A stretch of DNA of 64,000 nt from contig NZ_FRDF01000008.1 in assembly GCF_900143235.1 (NCBI RefSeq), positions 62,001-126,000 on the forward strand, read 5' to 3'. The position numbers and the translations under genes are program-made. Positions 46,998 to 56,167 of the stretch are shown here, one piece after another. The notes under the pieces were generated by a model. That model saw only the letters and a list, made by a program, of their open reading frames with translations. It made no database searches and was not told the origin of the DNA. The DNA comes from Erythrobacter sanguineus (GTDB taxonomy: Bacteria; Pseudomonadota; Alphaproteobacteria; Sphingomonadales; Sphingomonadaceae). The first letter of the stretch is position 1; each line of letters starts with the position of its first letter.

Positions 46998-49271
46998 CTA
47001 ACCCACGACCCCCGCGCTCGACAGAACTGCCAGCGTCAGCACGTCAGGCGCGGCCGCTGTCATCGGCACGATCTGCACCGGCTTCTCCATCCCGATCAGC
47101 ATCGGGCCAATCGTGGTGTTCGAGCCCAGCTCTCGCAGCAGCTTGGCCGAAAGATTGGCCGATTGCAGACCCGGCATGATCAGCACGTTGGCAGGCGCGG
47201 ACAGGCGGCTGAAGGGATACAGGCTCATCACCCGCGGGTTGAGCGCCGCATCGGGGGCCATTTCACCTTCATATTCGAAATCGCAGCCGTCGCGATCAAG
47301 GATCGCCACCGCATCGCGGATATTGCTGAGCCACTGCCCCGAAGGATTGCCGAAAGTCGAATAGGACAGGAAGGCGACGCGCGGTTCGTGGCCCATGCGG
47401 CGGGCGACTGCCGCGGTTTCCTTGGCGATATAGGCCAGTTCCTCGGAATTCGGGCGCTCGTTGATGGTGGTATCGGCAAGGAATGTGGTGTGGTTCTTGC
47501 CGATCATCATATGGATGCCGAAGGGCAAGGCGTCTGGTTTCTTGTCGAGAACGAGGTTCACTTCGCGCACGGTCTGGGCATAGGTCCGGGTGACGCCTGA
47601 AATCAGGCCATCGCCATGGCCAAGCGCCACGAGCAGCGCGGCAAAGACGTTACGCTCCTGATTGACCATGCGGCGCACGTCGCGCTCGGTATAGCCGCGC
47701 CGCTGAAGCCGCTTGTAGAGATAGTCGACCATGGCAGGCACGTATTCGCTGTCGGCCGAGTTCTGGATTTCGAAGCTGCCCGGATCGGACACGGAAAGCT
47801 GGTGCAGCTTGTCCATCACCGCCTTGGTCCGTCCGACAAGGATCGGCGTACCATAGCCGAAGTCGCGGAACTGGATCGCGGCGCGCAGCACTACTTCCTC
47901 TTCCGCCTCGGCAAAGACCATCCGCTTGGGATTGGCCTTGGCTTCGTTGTAAACGCCGGTCAGCACCGCGGTTGTCGGGTTGAGGCGCGATTTCAGCTGA
48001 TGGCGATATTCGTCGAGGTCTGCGATCGGAGCCTTGGCCACTCCCGAATCCATCGCCGCCTTGGCCACAGCCGAGGAAACGACCTCAATCAGGCGCGGAT
48101 CGAAGGGTGCGGGAATGATGTAGTCCGTCCCGAACTTCTGGTTCTTGCCATAGGCACTCGCCACTTCTTCGGGCACGCGTTCGCGCGCGAGTTCGGCGAT
48201 GGCGGTGGCTGCGGCAACCTTCATTTCCTCGTTGATCGTCGTCGCCTGCACGTCGAGCGCGCCGCGGAAGATGAAGGGGAAACCCAGCACATTGTTGACC
48301 TGATTTGGAAAGTCGCTGCGCCCGGTGGCGATGATCGCGTCAGGGCGAACGGCCTTGGCTTCGTCCGGCATGATTTCCGGCGTCGGGTTGGCCATGGCGA
48401 AGATGATCGGTTTATCCGCCATCTCTGCCACCCATTCGGGCTTGAGCGCGCCAGCGGCCGAAAGGCCGAGGAAGATGTCCGCGCCCTTCAGCGCTTCTTC
48501 GAGCGTGGTCGCGTCGGTCGCGACGGCATGCGCGCTCTTCCACTGGTCCACCCCGTCACGCCCCGGCGTGATCGGGCCGGATCGGTCGCACATGATGACG
48601 TTTTCGTGCCGCACGCCCATCGCCTTGATCAGCGCGGTACAGGCAATCGCGGCAGCACCCGCACCGTTCACGACGACCTTAACATCCTCGATCTTGCGAT
48701 CGGTCAGGTAACAGGCGTTCAGCAGGCCCGCGGCAGTGATGATCGCCGTGCCGTGCTGGTCATCATGCATGACCGGGATCTTCATCCGTTCGCGCAAGGC
48801 GGCCTCGATAATGAAGCATTCGGGCGCCTTGATGTCTTCCAGATTGATGCCGCCAAAGGTCGGCTCCATCAGCGCGACGGCATTGATGAAGGCCTCGGGA
48901 TCTTCGGTGTCGAGTTCGATGTCGATCGAATCCACATCGGCAAAGCGTTTGAACAGCACCGCCTTGCCTTCCATCACCGGCTTCGATGCCAGCGCGCCGA
49001 GATTGCCCAGCCCGAGGATCGCGGTGCCGTTGGAAATCACCGCGACCAGATTCGCCTTGGCTGTGTAACGGGCCGCCAGCGAGGCATCGGCAGCAATCGC
49101 TTCAACCGGGGCGGCAACGCCGGGGGAATAGGCCAGGCTGAGATCGCGCTGCGAGGTCATCGGCTTGGTCGCGACGATTTCCAGCTTACCCGGACGGATC
49201 GTCTCGTGATAGAACAATGCCTCGCGGGTGGTGAAGCCGCCCCTGTTCTGATTGGCGTTTTCCTCGGCCAT
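46998..49271 (-). CDS. maeB: NADP-dependent malic enzyme with phosphotransacetylase domain
   Basis: The enzyme decarboxylates malate to pyruvate and makes NADPH. The 757-residue product has the malic-enzyme part (SLAYSPGVAAPVEAIAADA, PVMHDDQHGTAIITAAGL) over about the first 430 residues and a phosphotransacetylase-like part (PMTAAAPDVLTLAVLSSAGVV end) over the rest. The latter is usually catalytically inactive and regulatory in these hybrids. It is divergent from mutS, with 150 bases between that hold both promoters. Confidence 0.95.
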   Translation of the reverse strand: MAEENANQNRGGFTTREALFYHETIRPGKLEIVATKPMTSQRDLSLAYSPGVAAPVEAIAADASLAARYTAKANLVAVISNGTAILGLGNLGALASKPVMEGKAVLFKRFADVDSIDIELDTEDPEAFINAVALMEPTFGGINLEDIKAPECFIIEAALRERMKIPVMHDDQHGTAIITAAGLLNACYLTDRKIEDVKVVVNGAGAAAIACTALIKAMGVRHENVIMCDRSGPITPGRDGVDQWKSAHAVATDATTLEEALKGADIFLGLSAAGALKPEWVAEMADKPIIFAMANPTPEIMPDEAKAVRPDAIIATGRSDFPNQVNNVLGFPFIFRGALDVQATTINEEMKVAAATAIAELARERVPEEVASAYGKNQKFGTDYIIPAPFDPRLIEVVSSAVAKAAMDSGVAKAPIADLDEYRHQLKSRLNPTTAVLTGVYNEAKANPKRMVFAEAEEEVVLRAAIQFRDFGYGTPILVGRTKAVMDKLHQLSVSDPGSFEIQNSADSEYVPAMVDYLYKRLQRRGYTERDVRRMVNQERNVFAALLVALGHGDGLISGVTRTYAQTVREVNLVLDKKPDALPFGIHMMIGKNHTTFLADTTINERPNSEELAYIAKETAAVARRMGHEPRVAFLSYSTFGNPSGQWLSNIRDAVAILDRDGCDFEYEGEMAPDAALNPRVMSLYPFSRLSAPANVLIMPGLQSANLSAKLLRELGSNTTIGPMLIGMEKPVQIVPMTAAAPDVLTLAVLSSAGVVG

Positions 49272-49421
49272 TATGCCTGTTCCCTTTTGCCTTGATCCGG
49301 TCGTCAGCGGCTGGTCTTAGACGCGCCGATGGCCAAGCGATAGGCCACAAATGGCCCGAGTCGGGGGAAAGCCGTAAGGGCAGTCATTCCGAATCGCTCA
49401 AGGTGTGGCTAGTCCGGCAGG

Positions 49422-52064
49422 ATGGCCGCGCGCGACGATCCCAAACCCACCCCGATGATGGCGCAATATCTCGCGCTGCGGGCCGAGGCGGGCGATGCCT
49501 TGCTGTTCTACCGGATGGGCGATTTCTTCGAGCTGTTCTTCGACGATGCGCGGGCCGCCGCGCAGATCCTCGATATCGCGCTGACAACGCGCGGAGAACA
49601 TAATGGTGAGCCGATCCCGATGTGCGGGGTGCCGGTGCATTCGGCGGAAGGCTATCTCGCGCGGCTGATAAAGGCCGGATGCCGGGTGGCGATTGCCGAG
49701 CAGATCGAAACGCCCGACGAGGCGAAGGCGCGCGCCAAGCGTGAAGGCACGCCATCGTCCAAGGCATTGGTGGCGCGTGCGATTGTGCGGCTGGTGACGG
49801 CCGGCACGCTGACCGAGGAAGCCCTGCTGAACCCGCGCCGCGCCAATGTGCTGGTGGCGCTGGCCGAACTGCGCGGCAGCATCGGGATCGCTGCCTGCGA
49901 TGTTTCGACCGGCGCGATGGTGCTGGAGGAATGCGAGGCCGGGATGCTGGGCGCGGTGCTGGCGCGGATCACCCCCAGCGAAGTGGTGGTGCCCGAAGAC
50001 TGGGCAGATGGCCCGGAAGGGGCGATTTCCCGCCCGCGAAGCACCTTTGCCAGCGATGGCGGGGCCGACCGGCTGCGCGCCATCCATGGTGTGGCGACGC
50101 TCGACGCCTTCGGCGATTTCTCCCGCGCGATGCTCAGCGCAGCCGGGGGCCTGATCGCCTATCTCGACCATGTCGGGCGCGGTTCGCTCCCGCTGCTGCT
50201 GCCCCCGGTGCTGCGCGAGGCGCGCAGCGGCATGGCGATGGACGAGGCGACGCGGGCAAGCCTCGAAATCCTCGAATCATCGCAAGGCGGGCGCGCAGGC
50301 AGCCTGATCGGCGCGGTGGACCGCTGCGTCACAGGTGCCGGATCGCGGCTGCTGGCAGAAGACCTGTCCGCGCCGCTGCTCGATGCCGGGCAGATCGAGC
50401 GACGGCTCGCGCTGGTGCAGTTCTGGCAGGGCCGTCCGATTGAACGCGCGCAATTGCGCGATGCCTTGCGCGCCATCCCCGATCTGGGCCGTGCGCTGGG
50501 ACGGGTGGTGGCAGGCAGAGGCTCGCCGCGCGATCTCGGCCAGTTGCGCGATGGCCTGAACGAAGCGATGCGGCTGCACCAGTGGCTCAGCGGTGCGCCC
50601 GATCGGCCCGATCTGCTCGATGATGTGCTGGCCCGCCTGACCGGCCACGGTGCGCTGACCGATCTGCTTGCCCGCGCGCTGGTGCCCTCGCCCCCGACCG
50701 AACGCGCGGGCGGCGGCTATATTGCCGATGGATATGACGCCGCGCTTGATGAACTGCGCGTCACATCGGGCGATGCCCGCCGCGCGATTGCGGCGATGGA
50801 GGCGCGCTATCGTGACGAAACCGGGATCGCGACGCTCAAGATCCGGCACAATGGCGTGCTCGGCTATTTCATCGAGGTGCCCGCGCGCCATGCCGACCGG
50901 CTGATGGTGCCCGAAAGCAGTTTCACCCATCGCCAGACGATGAAGGACGCGGTGCGGTTCAACTCGCTGAAGCTGCACGGGGAAGCCGCCCGTATCGCCG
51001 AGGCAGGAGGCCATGCACTCGCCGCCGAGGAAGCCCATTTCGAGGAGTTGGTGGGCGAAGTCGTCGCGGCGAGGGAAACCATTGCCGCGACCGCCGCCGC
51101 GCTTGCCCGGATCGATGTCGCCGCCGCCAATGCCGAACGGGCGGCCGAAGGCGACTGGTGCCGCCCGGAGATCGCCGAGGATGCGGGCCTTGCCATCACC
51201 GGCGGGCGGCATCCGGTGGTCGAGGCAGCGCTGGCCAAGGCGGGCGAGCGGTTTGTGGCCAATGATTGCACACTTGGCCCGGATAACCGGTTGTGGCTGA
51301 TCGGCGGCCCGAACATGGGCGGCAAATCGACCTTCCTGCGCCAGAACGCATTGGTCGTGCTGCTGGCGCAGGCGGGGTGTTTCGTCCCGGCCCAAGCGGC
51401 GCGGATCGGGCTGGTCGATCGCCTGTTCAGCCGGGTCGGCGCGGCGGATAATCTGGCGCGCGGGCGTTCGACCTTCATGGTCGAAATGGTCGAAACCGCC
51501 GCAATCCTTGCCCAGGCCAGCAATCGCAGCTTCGTGATTCTCGATGAAGTCGGGCGCGGAACCTCGACCTATGACGGCTTGGCGCTCGCCTGGGCCGTGG
51601 CCGAGGCGGTGCATGGCGCTATTCGCTGCCGCTGCCTGTTCGCCACCCATTATCATGAACTCGCGCGGCTGGCGGAGACCTGCGAGGCCTTGTCGCTGCA
51701 CCATGTCCGCGCGCGCGAATGGCAGGGCGATCTGGTGCTGCTGCACGAACTGGCCGAAGGGCCGGCGGATCGTTCCTATGGCCTCGCGGTCGCGCGGCTG
51801 GCCGGGGTGCCCGCGCCCGTGGTCGAACGGGCGAAGGCGGTGCTTGAAAAGCTTGAGGCGACCCGCGAGGCAACCGGCGGGATTGCCGCCGGGCTGGGCG
51901 ATCTGCCGCTGTTCGCCGCCCTGCGCCCCGAGCCTGCGCCGCCCTCCCCCGAGCAGCAATTGGCACAGGCCCTGCACGCCGCCGATCTTGATGCGCTGAC
52001 CCCGCGAGAGGCGCTGGACCTGCTGTATGAATGGAAGCGCGCCCTGCCCACCAAGCCGCGCTGA
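49422..52064 (+). CDS. mutS: DNA mismatch repair protein MutS
   Basis: MutS finds mismatches and starts repair with MutL. The 880-residue product has the mismatch-binding N-terminal domain with FYRMGDFFELFFDDAR (the conserved Phe-x-Glu context) and the ATPase with GGPNMGGKSTFLRQ and ILDEVGRGTSTYDG. The C-terminal region ends LYEWKRALPTKPR. It is followed 42 bases later by a small membrane-anchored protein. Identity is certain. Confidence 0.97.
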   Translation: MAARDDPKPTPMMAQYLALRAEAGDALLFYRMGDFFELFFDDARAAAQILDIALTTRGEHNGEPIPMCGVPVHSAEGYLARLIKAGCRVAIAEQIETPDEAKARAKREGTPSSKALVARAIVRLVTAGTLTEEALLNPRRANVLVALAELRGSIGIAACDVSTGAMVLEECEAGMLGAVLARITPSEVVVPEDWADGPEGAISRPRSTFASDGGADRLRAIHGVATLDAFGDFSRAMLSAAGGLIAYLDHVGRGSLPLLLPPVLREARSGMAMDEATRASLEILESSQGGRAGSLIGAVDRCVTGAGSRLLAEDLSAPLLDAGQIERRLALVQFWQGRPIERAQLRDALRAIPDLGRALGRVVAGRGSPRDLGQLRDGLNEAMRLHQWLSGAPDRPDLLDDVLARLTGHGALTDLLARALVPSPPTERAGGGYIADGYDAALDELRVTSGDARRAIAAMEARYRDETGIATLKIRHNGVLGYFIEVPARHADRLMVPESSFTHRQTMKDAVRFNSLKLHGEAARIAEAGGHALAAEEAHFEELVGEVVAARETIAATAAALARIDVAAANAERAAEGDWCRPEIAEDAGLAITGGRHPVVEAALAKAGERFVANDCTLGPDNRLWLIGGPNMGGKSTFLRQNALVVLLAQAGCFVPAQAARIGLVDRLFSRVGAADNLARGRSTFMVEMVETAAILAQASNRSFVILDEVGRGTSTYDGLALAWAVAEAVHGAIRCRCLFATHYHELARLAETCEALSLHHVRAREWQGDLVLLHELAEGPADRSYGLAVARLAGVPAPVVERAKAVLEKLEATREATGGIAAGLGDLPLFAALRPEPAPPSPEQQLAQALHAADLDALTPREALDLLYEWKRALPTKPR

Positions 52065-52106
52065 TTTCCACCAAAGTTTAACCAGATCCGCGCTATCCCT
52101 CGGCGC

Positions 52107-52571
52107 ATGTCGAAAACCCTGTTCGCAAACAGCAAGACCGCAATCGCCTTTGCCGGAATAACCATCATCGGCGCGGTGGTGATGATCGGTCCGCAGGATG
52201 GCGGCGGCGTGCTTGACCGCGCGATCGATACCTATGGAACGCAGCGCGAAACCATTGTCGAGGAGGCGCGCAGCGTCTCCGAGGAACGCAGCGAGGACGT
52301 CACGCTTGCGCCGCTTGATCCCGACAGCGGCTGGGGCGGCACGCCAGCCCCGGTGTTCGGCGAGTTTGCGCCCGAGGTTGACCCTGACGAGCCGCCCGTC
52401 GCGGCCCAGCCTTCGCAAGGTCCGCCTGCGGACACGCGCGGGCCCACGCCCGGCATCCGGATCGGCGGCCCGGTTGTCGCCCATTCGCCGGGGATTCTCG
52501 TCCCGCGTGAACAGGCTGAGCAAGCCGTCCCGGTCATCACGTCGCGGGCGCTGATGGTAGAGCCGGAATAA
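52107..52571 (+). CDS. Small membrane-anchored hypothetical protein
   Basis: The 154-residue product has one hydrophobic segment at residues ~10-27 (KTAIAFAGITIIGAVVMIG) and an acidic, proline-rich tail with no recognisable domain. It follows mutS by 42 bases and is convergent with the dehydrogenase gene. The gene is probably real because base composition matches neighbours, but nothing can be said about function. Confidence 0.6.
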   Translation: MSKTLFANSKTAIAFAGITIIGAVVMIGPQDGGGVLDRAIDTYGTQRETIVEEARSVSEERSEDVTLAPLDPDSGWGGTPAPVFGEFAPEVDPDEPPVAAQPSQGPPADTRGPTPGIRIGGPVVAHSPGILVPREQAEQAVPVITSRALMVEPE

Positions 52572-52590
52572 GCCGCGGCCCGCCCCCGCC

Positions 52591-53460
52591 TCAGCGGGTC
52601 GGCACCGGCGCTTCGCCCGTGTAATCGTAGAAACCGCGCCCGGTCTTGCGCCCCAGCCACCCGGCCTCGACATATTTCACCAGCAGCGGTGCGGGGCGAT
52701 ACTTGCTGTCACGGGTGGTCCGGTAAAGCACCGTGATAATGTCGAGACAGGTATCCAGCCCGACGAAATCAGCGAGCTGCAACGGCCCCATCGGGTGATT
52801 GAGGCCGAGCCGGCAGCCCTTGTCGATATCCTCGATCCCCGCGGTCGATTGCCCCAGCACGAACACGGCTTCGTTGATCATCGGCAGGAGGATGCGGTTG
52901 ACCACAAAGCCGGGTTCGTCCTGACTCAGCACCACTTCCTTGCCCAGCCCGCGCGCAAATTCTGTGACGCTGTCGGTGGTTGTCTGCGCGGTCGCGAGGC
53001 CGGGGATGACTTCGATCAGGCCCATGACAGGCACCGGATTGAAGAAATGCAGGCCAATGAAGCGCGCCGGATCAGGCGAATGATTGGCCATGCGGGTGAT
53101 CGGGATCGATGAAGTGTTCGACGCCATGATCGCGCCTGCGTTCAGCACCTTGCCTGCGCTTTCGAAGATCGCGTTCTTGATTTCCTCGCGCTCGGTCGCG
53201 GCTTCGACGATCAGGTCGGCTTCGGCGAAAGGCGCATAATCGGCCACCGGAGTGATGCGGGCGAGCAGGGCTTCGGCCTCCCCCGCCTCGATCTTGCCGC
53301 GCCCCATCAGCTTGACCAGCGCCTTTTCGACATTGGCCTTGCCCGCTTCGGCCCGGGCCAGATCAACATCGGCGAGCATTACGGTCATGCCATGGGCGGC
53401 AACTGTCTGGGCAATGCCGGTTCCCATCTGACCGGCGCCAATTACGGCGATGTTGCGCAT
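52591..53460 (-). CDS. 3-hydroxybutyryl-CoA dehydrogenase
   Basis: This enzyme interconverts acetoacetyl-CoA and 3-hydroxybutyryl-CoA with NAD(P). The 289-residue product has a Rossmann start IAVIGAGQMGTGIAQTVA, and the catalytic His in FIGLHFFNPVPVMGLIEVI. The C-terminal domain shows VNRILLPMINEAVFVL and GCRLGLNHPMGPLQLADFVGLD. With the thiolase at 56168 and ScoAB it covers several steps of acetoacetyl-CoA use. Upstream on the same strand lies the PduO-type gene; in many relatives etfBA sits between them. Confidence 0.95.
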   Translation of the reverse strand: MRNIAVIGAGQMGTGIAQTVAAHGMTVMLADVDLARAEAGKANVEKALVKLMGRGKIEAGEAEALLARITPVADYAPFAEADLIVEAATEREEIKNAIFESAGKVLNAGAIMASNTSSIPITRMANHSPDPARFIGLHFFNPVPVMGLIEVIPGLATAQTTTDSVTEFARGLGKEVVLSQDEPGFVVNRILLPMINEAVFVLGQSTAGIEDIDKGCRLGLNHPMGPLQLADFVGLDTCLDIITVLYRTTRDSKYRPAPLLVKYVEAGWLGRKTGRGFYDYTGEAPVPTR

Positions 53461-53534
53461 CAGGTATTCCTTCGCAAGTGCAGCAAGAGCGCCGCCCTAG
53501 CGGGGAAGATCACGCCTGACTAGCGGGCATCTTG

Positions 53535-54110
53535 TTACCGGTTGGCGCCCGGAACCCACTTCACATCGGTGCGGCCATCATCATTGGCGACGCGGGCAAG
53601 CACGAACAGCAGATCGGACAGGCGATTGATATAGGCAAGCGCCGCCGGATTGACGGGGACTTCGGCGGCCAGCATCACCATCGCGCGTTCCGCCGCGCGG
53701 GTGGTGGCGCGGGCCACATGGACGCGCGCCGCAGCCTCGCTGCCGCCGGGCAGGACAAAACTGGTGAGCGGTTCAAGCCGTTCGTTGAGCGCATCGATCT
53801 GCGCTTCGATCCATCCGGCCTGCGCAGCAACGATCCGCAGCACCATTTCGGACGGGGTGAAATCATCATCCTGCGCCGGGGTGGCAAGATCCGCGCCCAG
53901 ATCGAACAGATCATTCTGCACCCGGGTCAGCAGCGCGCGCTGGCCTGCATCGCCGATGGCGCAGATAGCGAGGCCGATGGCGCTGTTGGCCTCGTCAACC
54001 AGCCCCATCGCATCGATGCGGGCCGAATGTTTCGGGCAGCGCGAGCCATCGACAAGGCCCGTCGTACCGTCATCGCCGGTGCGGGTGTAGATCCTGTTGA
54101 GCTTGACCAT
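53535..54110 (-). CDS. Corrinoid adenosyltransferase (PduO type)
   Basis: It attaches the adenosyl group of ATP to cob(I)alamin, making coenzyme B12. The 191-residue product shows RIYTRTGDDGTTGLVDGSR at the N-terminus and a four-helix core with HVARATTRAAERAMV and NRLSDLLFVLAR, the PduO/CobA2 signature. The upstream HIG1-like gene ends 19 bases away. The product would serve methylmalonyl-CoA mutase or ribonucleotide reductase elsewhere. Confidence 0.95.
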   Translation of the reverse strand: MVKLNRIYTRTGDDGTTGLVDGSRCPKHSARIDAMGLVDEANSAIGLAICAIGDAGQRALLTRVQNDLFDLGADLATPAQDDDFTPSEMVLRIVAAQAGWIEAQIDALNERLEPLTSFVLPGGSEAAARVHVARATTRAAERAMVMLAAEVPVNPAALAYINRLSDLLFVLARVANDDGRTDVKWVPGANR

Positions 54111-54128
54111 CAGGGAAGACGCAGGGCT

Positions 54129-54359
54129 TCAGCGGGCAACGGCAAGGATGATCGCCACGACCACGATTGCCATCGCCTGATACTTGATGCGCGCAAACAT
54201 CGCCTTGTTCTGGGCAAGCTGCATGTCGGTCGCGGTTTCAGCCTCGCCCGTTTCAAGGTCGATCCGGGTCGTCTTGAGAAAGGCGACGATCCCCTTGATC
54301 AACGAGAACGCGACAAGGCCCATCAGGACCAGCAGAACGGCGATGAGGAAATAGGTCAT
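54129..54359 (-). CDS. HIG1-like twin-transmembrane small protein
   Basis: The 76-residue product has two hydrophobic helices (YFLIAVLLVLMGLVAFSLIKGIVAF and QAMAIVVVAIILAVA) flanking a short polar loop, the layout of HIG1-domain small proteins. In bacteria these are linked to respiratory complexes by analogy with mitochondrial HIG1. It heads the group HIG1-like, adenosyltransferase, dehydrogenase on the minus strand, an order often seen in Sphingomonadales. gluQ is upstream on the same strand. Confidence 0.85.
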   Translation of the reverse strand: MTYFLIAVLLVLMGLVAFSLIKGIVAFLKTTRIDLETGEAETATDMQLAQNKAMFARIKYQAMAIVVVAIILAVAR

Positions 54360-54383
54360 GGCCCCTAAATGGATGGTCAGCCG

Positions 54384-55214
54384 TCAAGTTCCAAGCCGCA
54401 AATGCTGCAAGCGCAATTGTTCGGCAAGCATCCGGCCATTTTCGCCTGCCAGCCGCCGCTCTGCCAGCGCAGGCGAACTGCGCCGCTTGGCGAGTTTCTG
54501 GCCGGTATCATCCATCAGCAGCGCATGATGGTGCCAGCGCGGCACGGGCAGATCGAGCAGCGCCTGCAAGGTGCGATGGACGTGGGAGGCGGCGAACAGA
54601 TCGGCTCCGCGCGTCACCAGTGTCACACCATCGGCGGCATCATCAAGCGTGACCGCGAGGTGATAGCTGGCGGGCAGGTCTTTCCGCACCAGCACCACAT
54701 CGCCCAGCCCCGACAGGTCGACCGGGATGGGTCCGGCAAGGTCATCCTCCCACACCAGCGGCCCGGTTGCCGCCAGCGCCCTGCCCGCATCGAGCCGCCA
54801 TGCCGCTGGCAGCGCGGGATCGGGCGGGATGCGTTTGCAGGTGCCGGGGTAGATCAGGCGCTCTGCCCCGGATGCCGCCCCCGCAGCTTCAATCTGCTTG
54901 CGGGTGCAGGTGCATGGATACAGCAATCCGCGCGCCTTCAGCGCTGCGGCGGCGGCAACATAGGTGGCAAGACGGGTCGATTGCGCGGCGGTCTCTTCCC
55001 ATTCCAGCCCCAGCCATGCCAGATCGCGGCGGAATTCATCGGCCAGTTCGCGGCGTGACCGCGGGCCGTCGATATCCTCGATCCGCAGCAGGAACCGCCC
55101 GCCGCCGGCCTTCGCCAGATCATGCGCGATGATCGCCGACAGCGCATGGCCAAGATGCAACGGCCCGTTGGGGCTCGGCGCGAAGCGGGTGACGAGCGGG
55201 CGGTCTTCCGTCAT
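54384..55214 (-). CDS. gluQ: Glutamyl-Q tRNA(Asp) synthetase
   Basis: GluQ attaches glutamate to the queuosine of tRNA(Asp). The 276-residue product resembles the catalytic half of GluRS with FAPSPNGPLHLGHALSA and the KMSKS-equivalent KLAKRR, and lacks the anticodon domain. A zinc site is suggested by YPCTCTRKQ and YPGTCK. The ATG at 55214 was chosen over upstream codons. It is divergent from the HNH nuclease, with an inverted repeat in the gap. Confidence 0.95.
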   Translation of the reverse strand: MTEDRPLVTRFAPSPNGPLHLGHALSAIIAHDLAKAGGGRFLLRIEDIDGPRSRRELADEFRRDLAWLGLEWEETAAQSTRLATYVAAAAALKARGLLYPCTCTRKQIEAAGAASGAERLIYPGTCKRIPPDPALPAAWRLDAGRALAATGPLVWEDDLAGPIPVDLSGLGDVVLVRKDLPASYHLAVTLDDAADGVTLVTRGADLFAASHVHRTLQALLDLPVPRWHHHALLMDDTGQKLAKRRSSPALAERRLAGENGRMLAEQLRLQHLRLGT

Positions 55215-55247
55215 GGCGGGAGGCCATGCCACAGGACTTATCCTCGC

Positions 55248-55298
55248 GCTATCCACAGCCGCTCCACAGGCCCCCAACAGCTTGGCCCTGTGGATAGC
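55248..55298. promoter_or_regulatory. Inverted DnaA-box-like pair
   Basis: GCTATCCACAG (55248-55258) and CTGTGGATAGC (55288-55298) form 11-base perfect arms around 29 bases. Each contains CTATCCACA, one mismatch from the DnaA box TTATCCACA. The site lies between gluQ and the HNH gene. It may bind DnaA, or be a simple hairpin. Confidence 0.45.
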
Positions 55299-55369
55299 CA
55301 GGTTGTAACGGGTTTGACTCTTTGCCCTGCCACGTCAGGATGGCAGCAATCAGGGAGGAACGCAGCACG

Positions 55370-55978
55370 GTGTTCAAAGCCGAACTGATCGAGAAAGCAG
55401 CCCGGTTCCGCGGCGTCGATGAAGATCCGACGCGCAACCTTTCGGCCTGTCCGGCGCTGGTGCTCAACGCCGATTATACCCCGCTGTCCTATTACCCGCT
55501 CAGCCTGTGGCCGTGGCAGACCGCGATCAAGGCGGTGTTCCTCGACCGGGTGGATATCGTCGCCAGTTATGATCGCGAGGTGCATTCGCCCAGCCTCGAC
55601 ATGAAAATCCCCAGCGTGATCGCGCTCAGGCAATATGTGAAGCAGAGCGAATTTCCCGCCTTCACCCGTTTCAACCTGTTCCTGCGCGACCGTTTCCAGT
55701 GCCAATATTGCGGCAGCGGCGAACACCTGACCTTCGATCACGTGATCCCGCGCCGGCTGGGCGGGCGCACCACGTGGGAAAACATCATCACCGCCTGCGC
55801 GCCGTGCAACATGAAAAAGGGCGGGCGGACACCGAAACAGGCCGGGATGCCGGTGCACCAGTCCCCGATCCGCCCGACCAGCTGGCAGTTGCAGCAGTAC
55901 GGCAAGCTGTTCCCGCCGGGCTACCTGCACGAGACATGGCGCGACTGGCTGTATTGGGACATCGAGCTGGAGGCCTGA
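55370..55978 (+). CDS. HNH endonuclease
   Basis: The 202-residue product has the HNH fold in CQYCGSGEHLTFDHVIPRRLGGRTTWENIITACAPCNMKKGG, with two Cys pairs binding zinc and the catalytic His in FDHV. The N-terminal part LVLNADYTPLSYYPLSLWPWQTAIKAVFLDRV is conserved in a widespread alphaproteobacterial family. Start is uncertain: GTG 55370 (after GGAGG) was chosen, with ATG 55340 an alternative. The role of this family is unknown; it is not linked to restriction genes here. Confidence 0.9.
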   Translation: MFKAELIEKAARFRGVDEDPTRNLSACPALVLNADYTPLSYYPLSLWPWQTAIKAVFLDRVDIVASYDREVHSPSLDMKIPSVIALRQYVKQSEFPAFTRFNLFLRDRFQCQYCGSGEHLTFDHVIPRRLGGRTTWENIITACAPCNMKKGGRTPKQAGMPVHQSPIRPTSWQLQQYGKLFPPGYLHETWRDWLYWDIELEA

Positions 55979-56080
55979 CCGCTTCGGCTGGACGAAAACG
56001 GCGCAGGAGTTGCCCCCCGCGCCGCCCGTGTTTCAGTGGTGGTCTACCGGCTTCAGGTAACGCAAGCGCAGGCTGGCGAC

Positions 56081-56141
56081 CCCGCCTCAAGCAGCGAAGC
56101 GGTAGGCAGCCAATCCCGCCTCAAGCAGCGCAGCGGTAGGC
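56081..56141. repeat. Two 27-base direct repeats
   Basis: A 27-base unit starting CCCGCCTCAAGCAGCG and ending AGCGGTAGGC is repeated at 56081-56107 and 56115-56141 with one mismatch and a seven-base spacer. It lies in the 189-base convergent gap between the HNH gene and the thiolase gene. CTACCG about 40 bases upstream could pair with CGGTAG. No gene was seen in the gap. Confidence 0.75.
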
Positions 56142-56167
56142 CTCCCAAGACTCCCTCCGCTCCCCGC

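Noticed and set aside
50277-52673. Very long minus-strand open frame over mutS
   Set aside because: It is the antisense shadow typical of high-GC genes; mutS motifs on the plus strand are complete.
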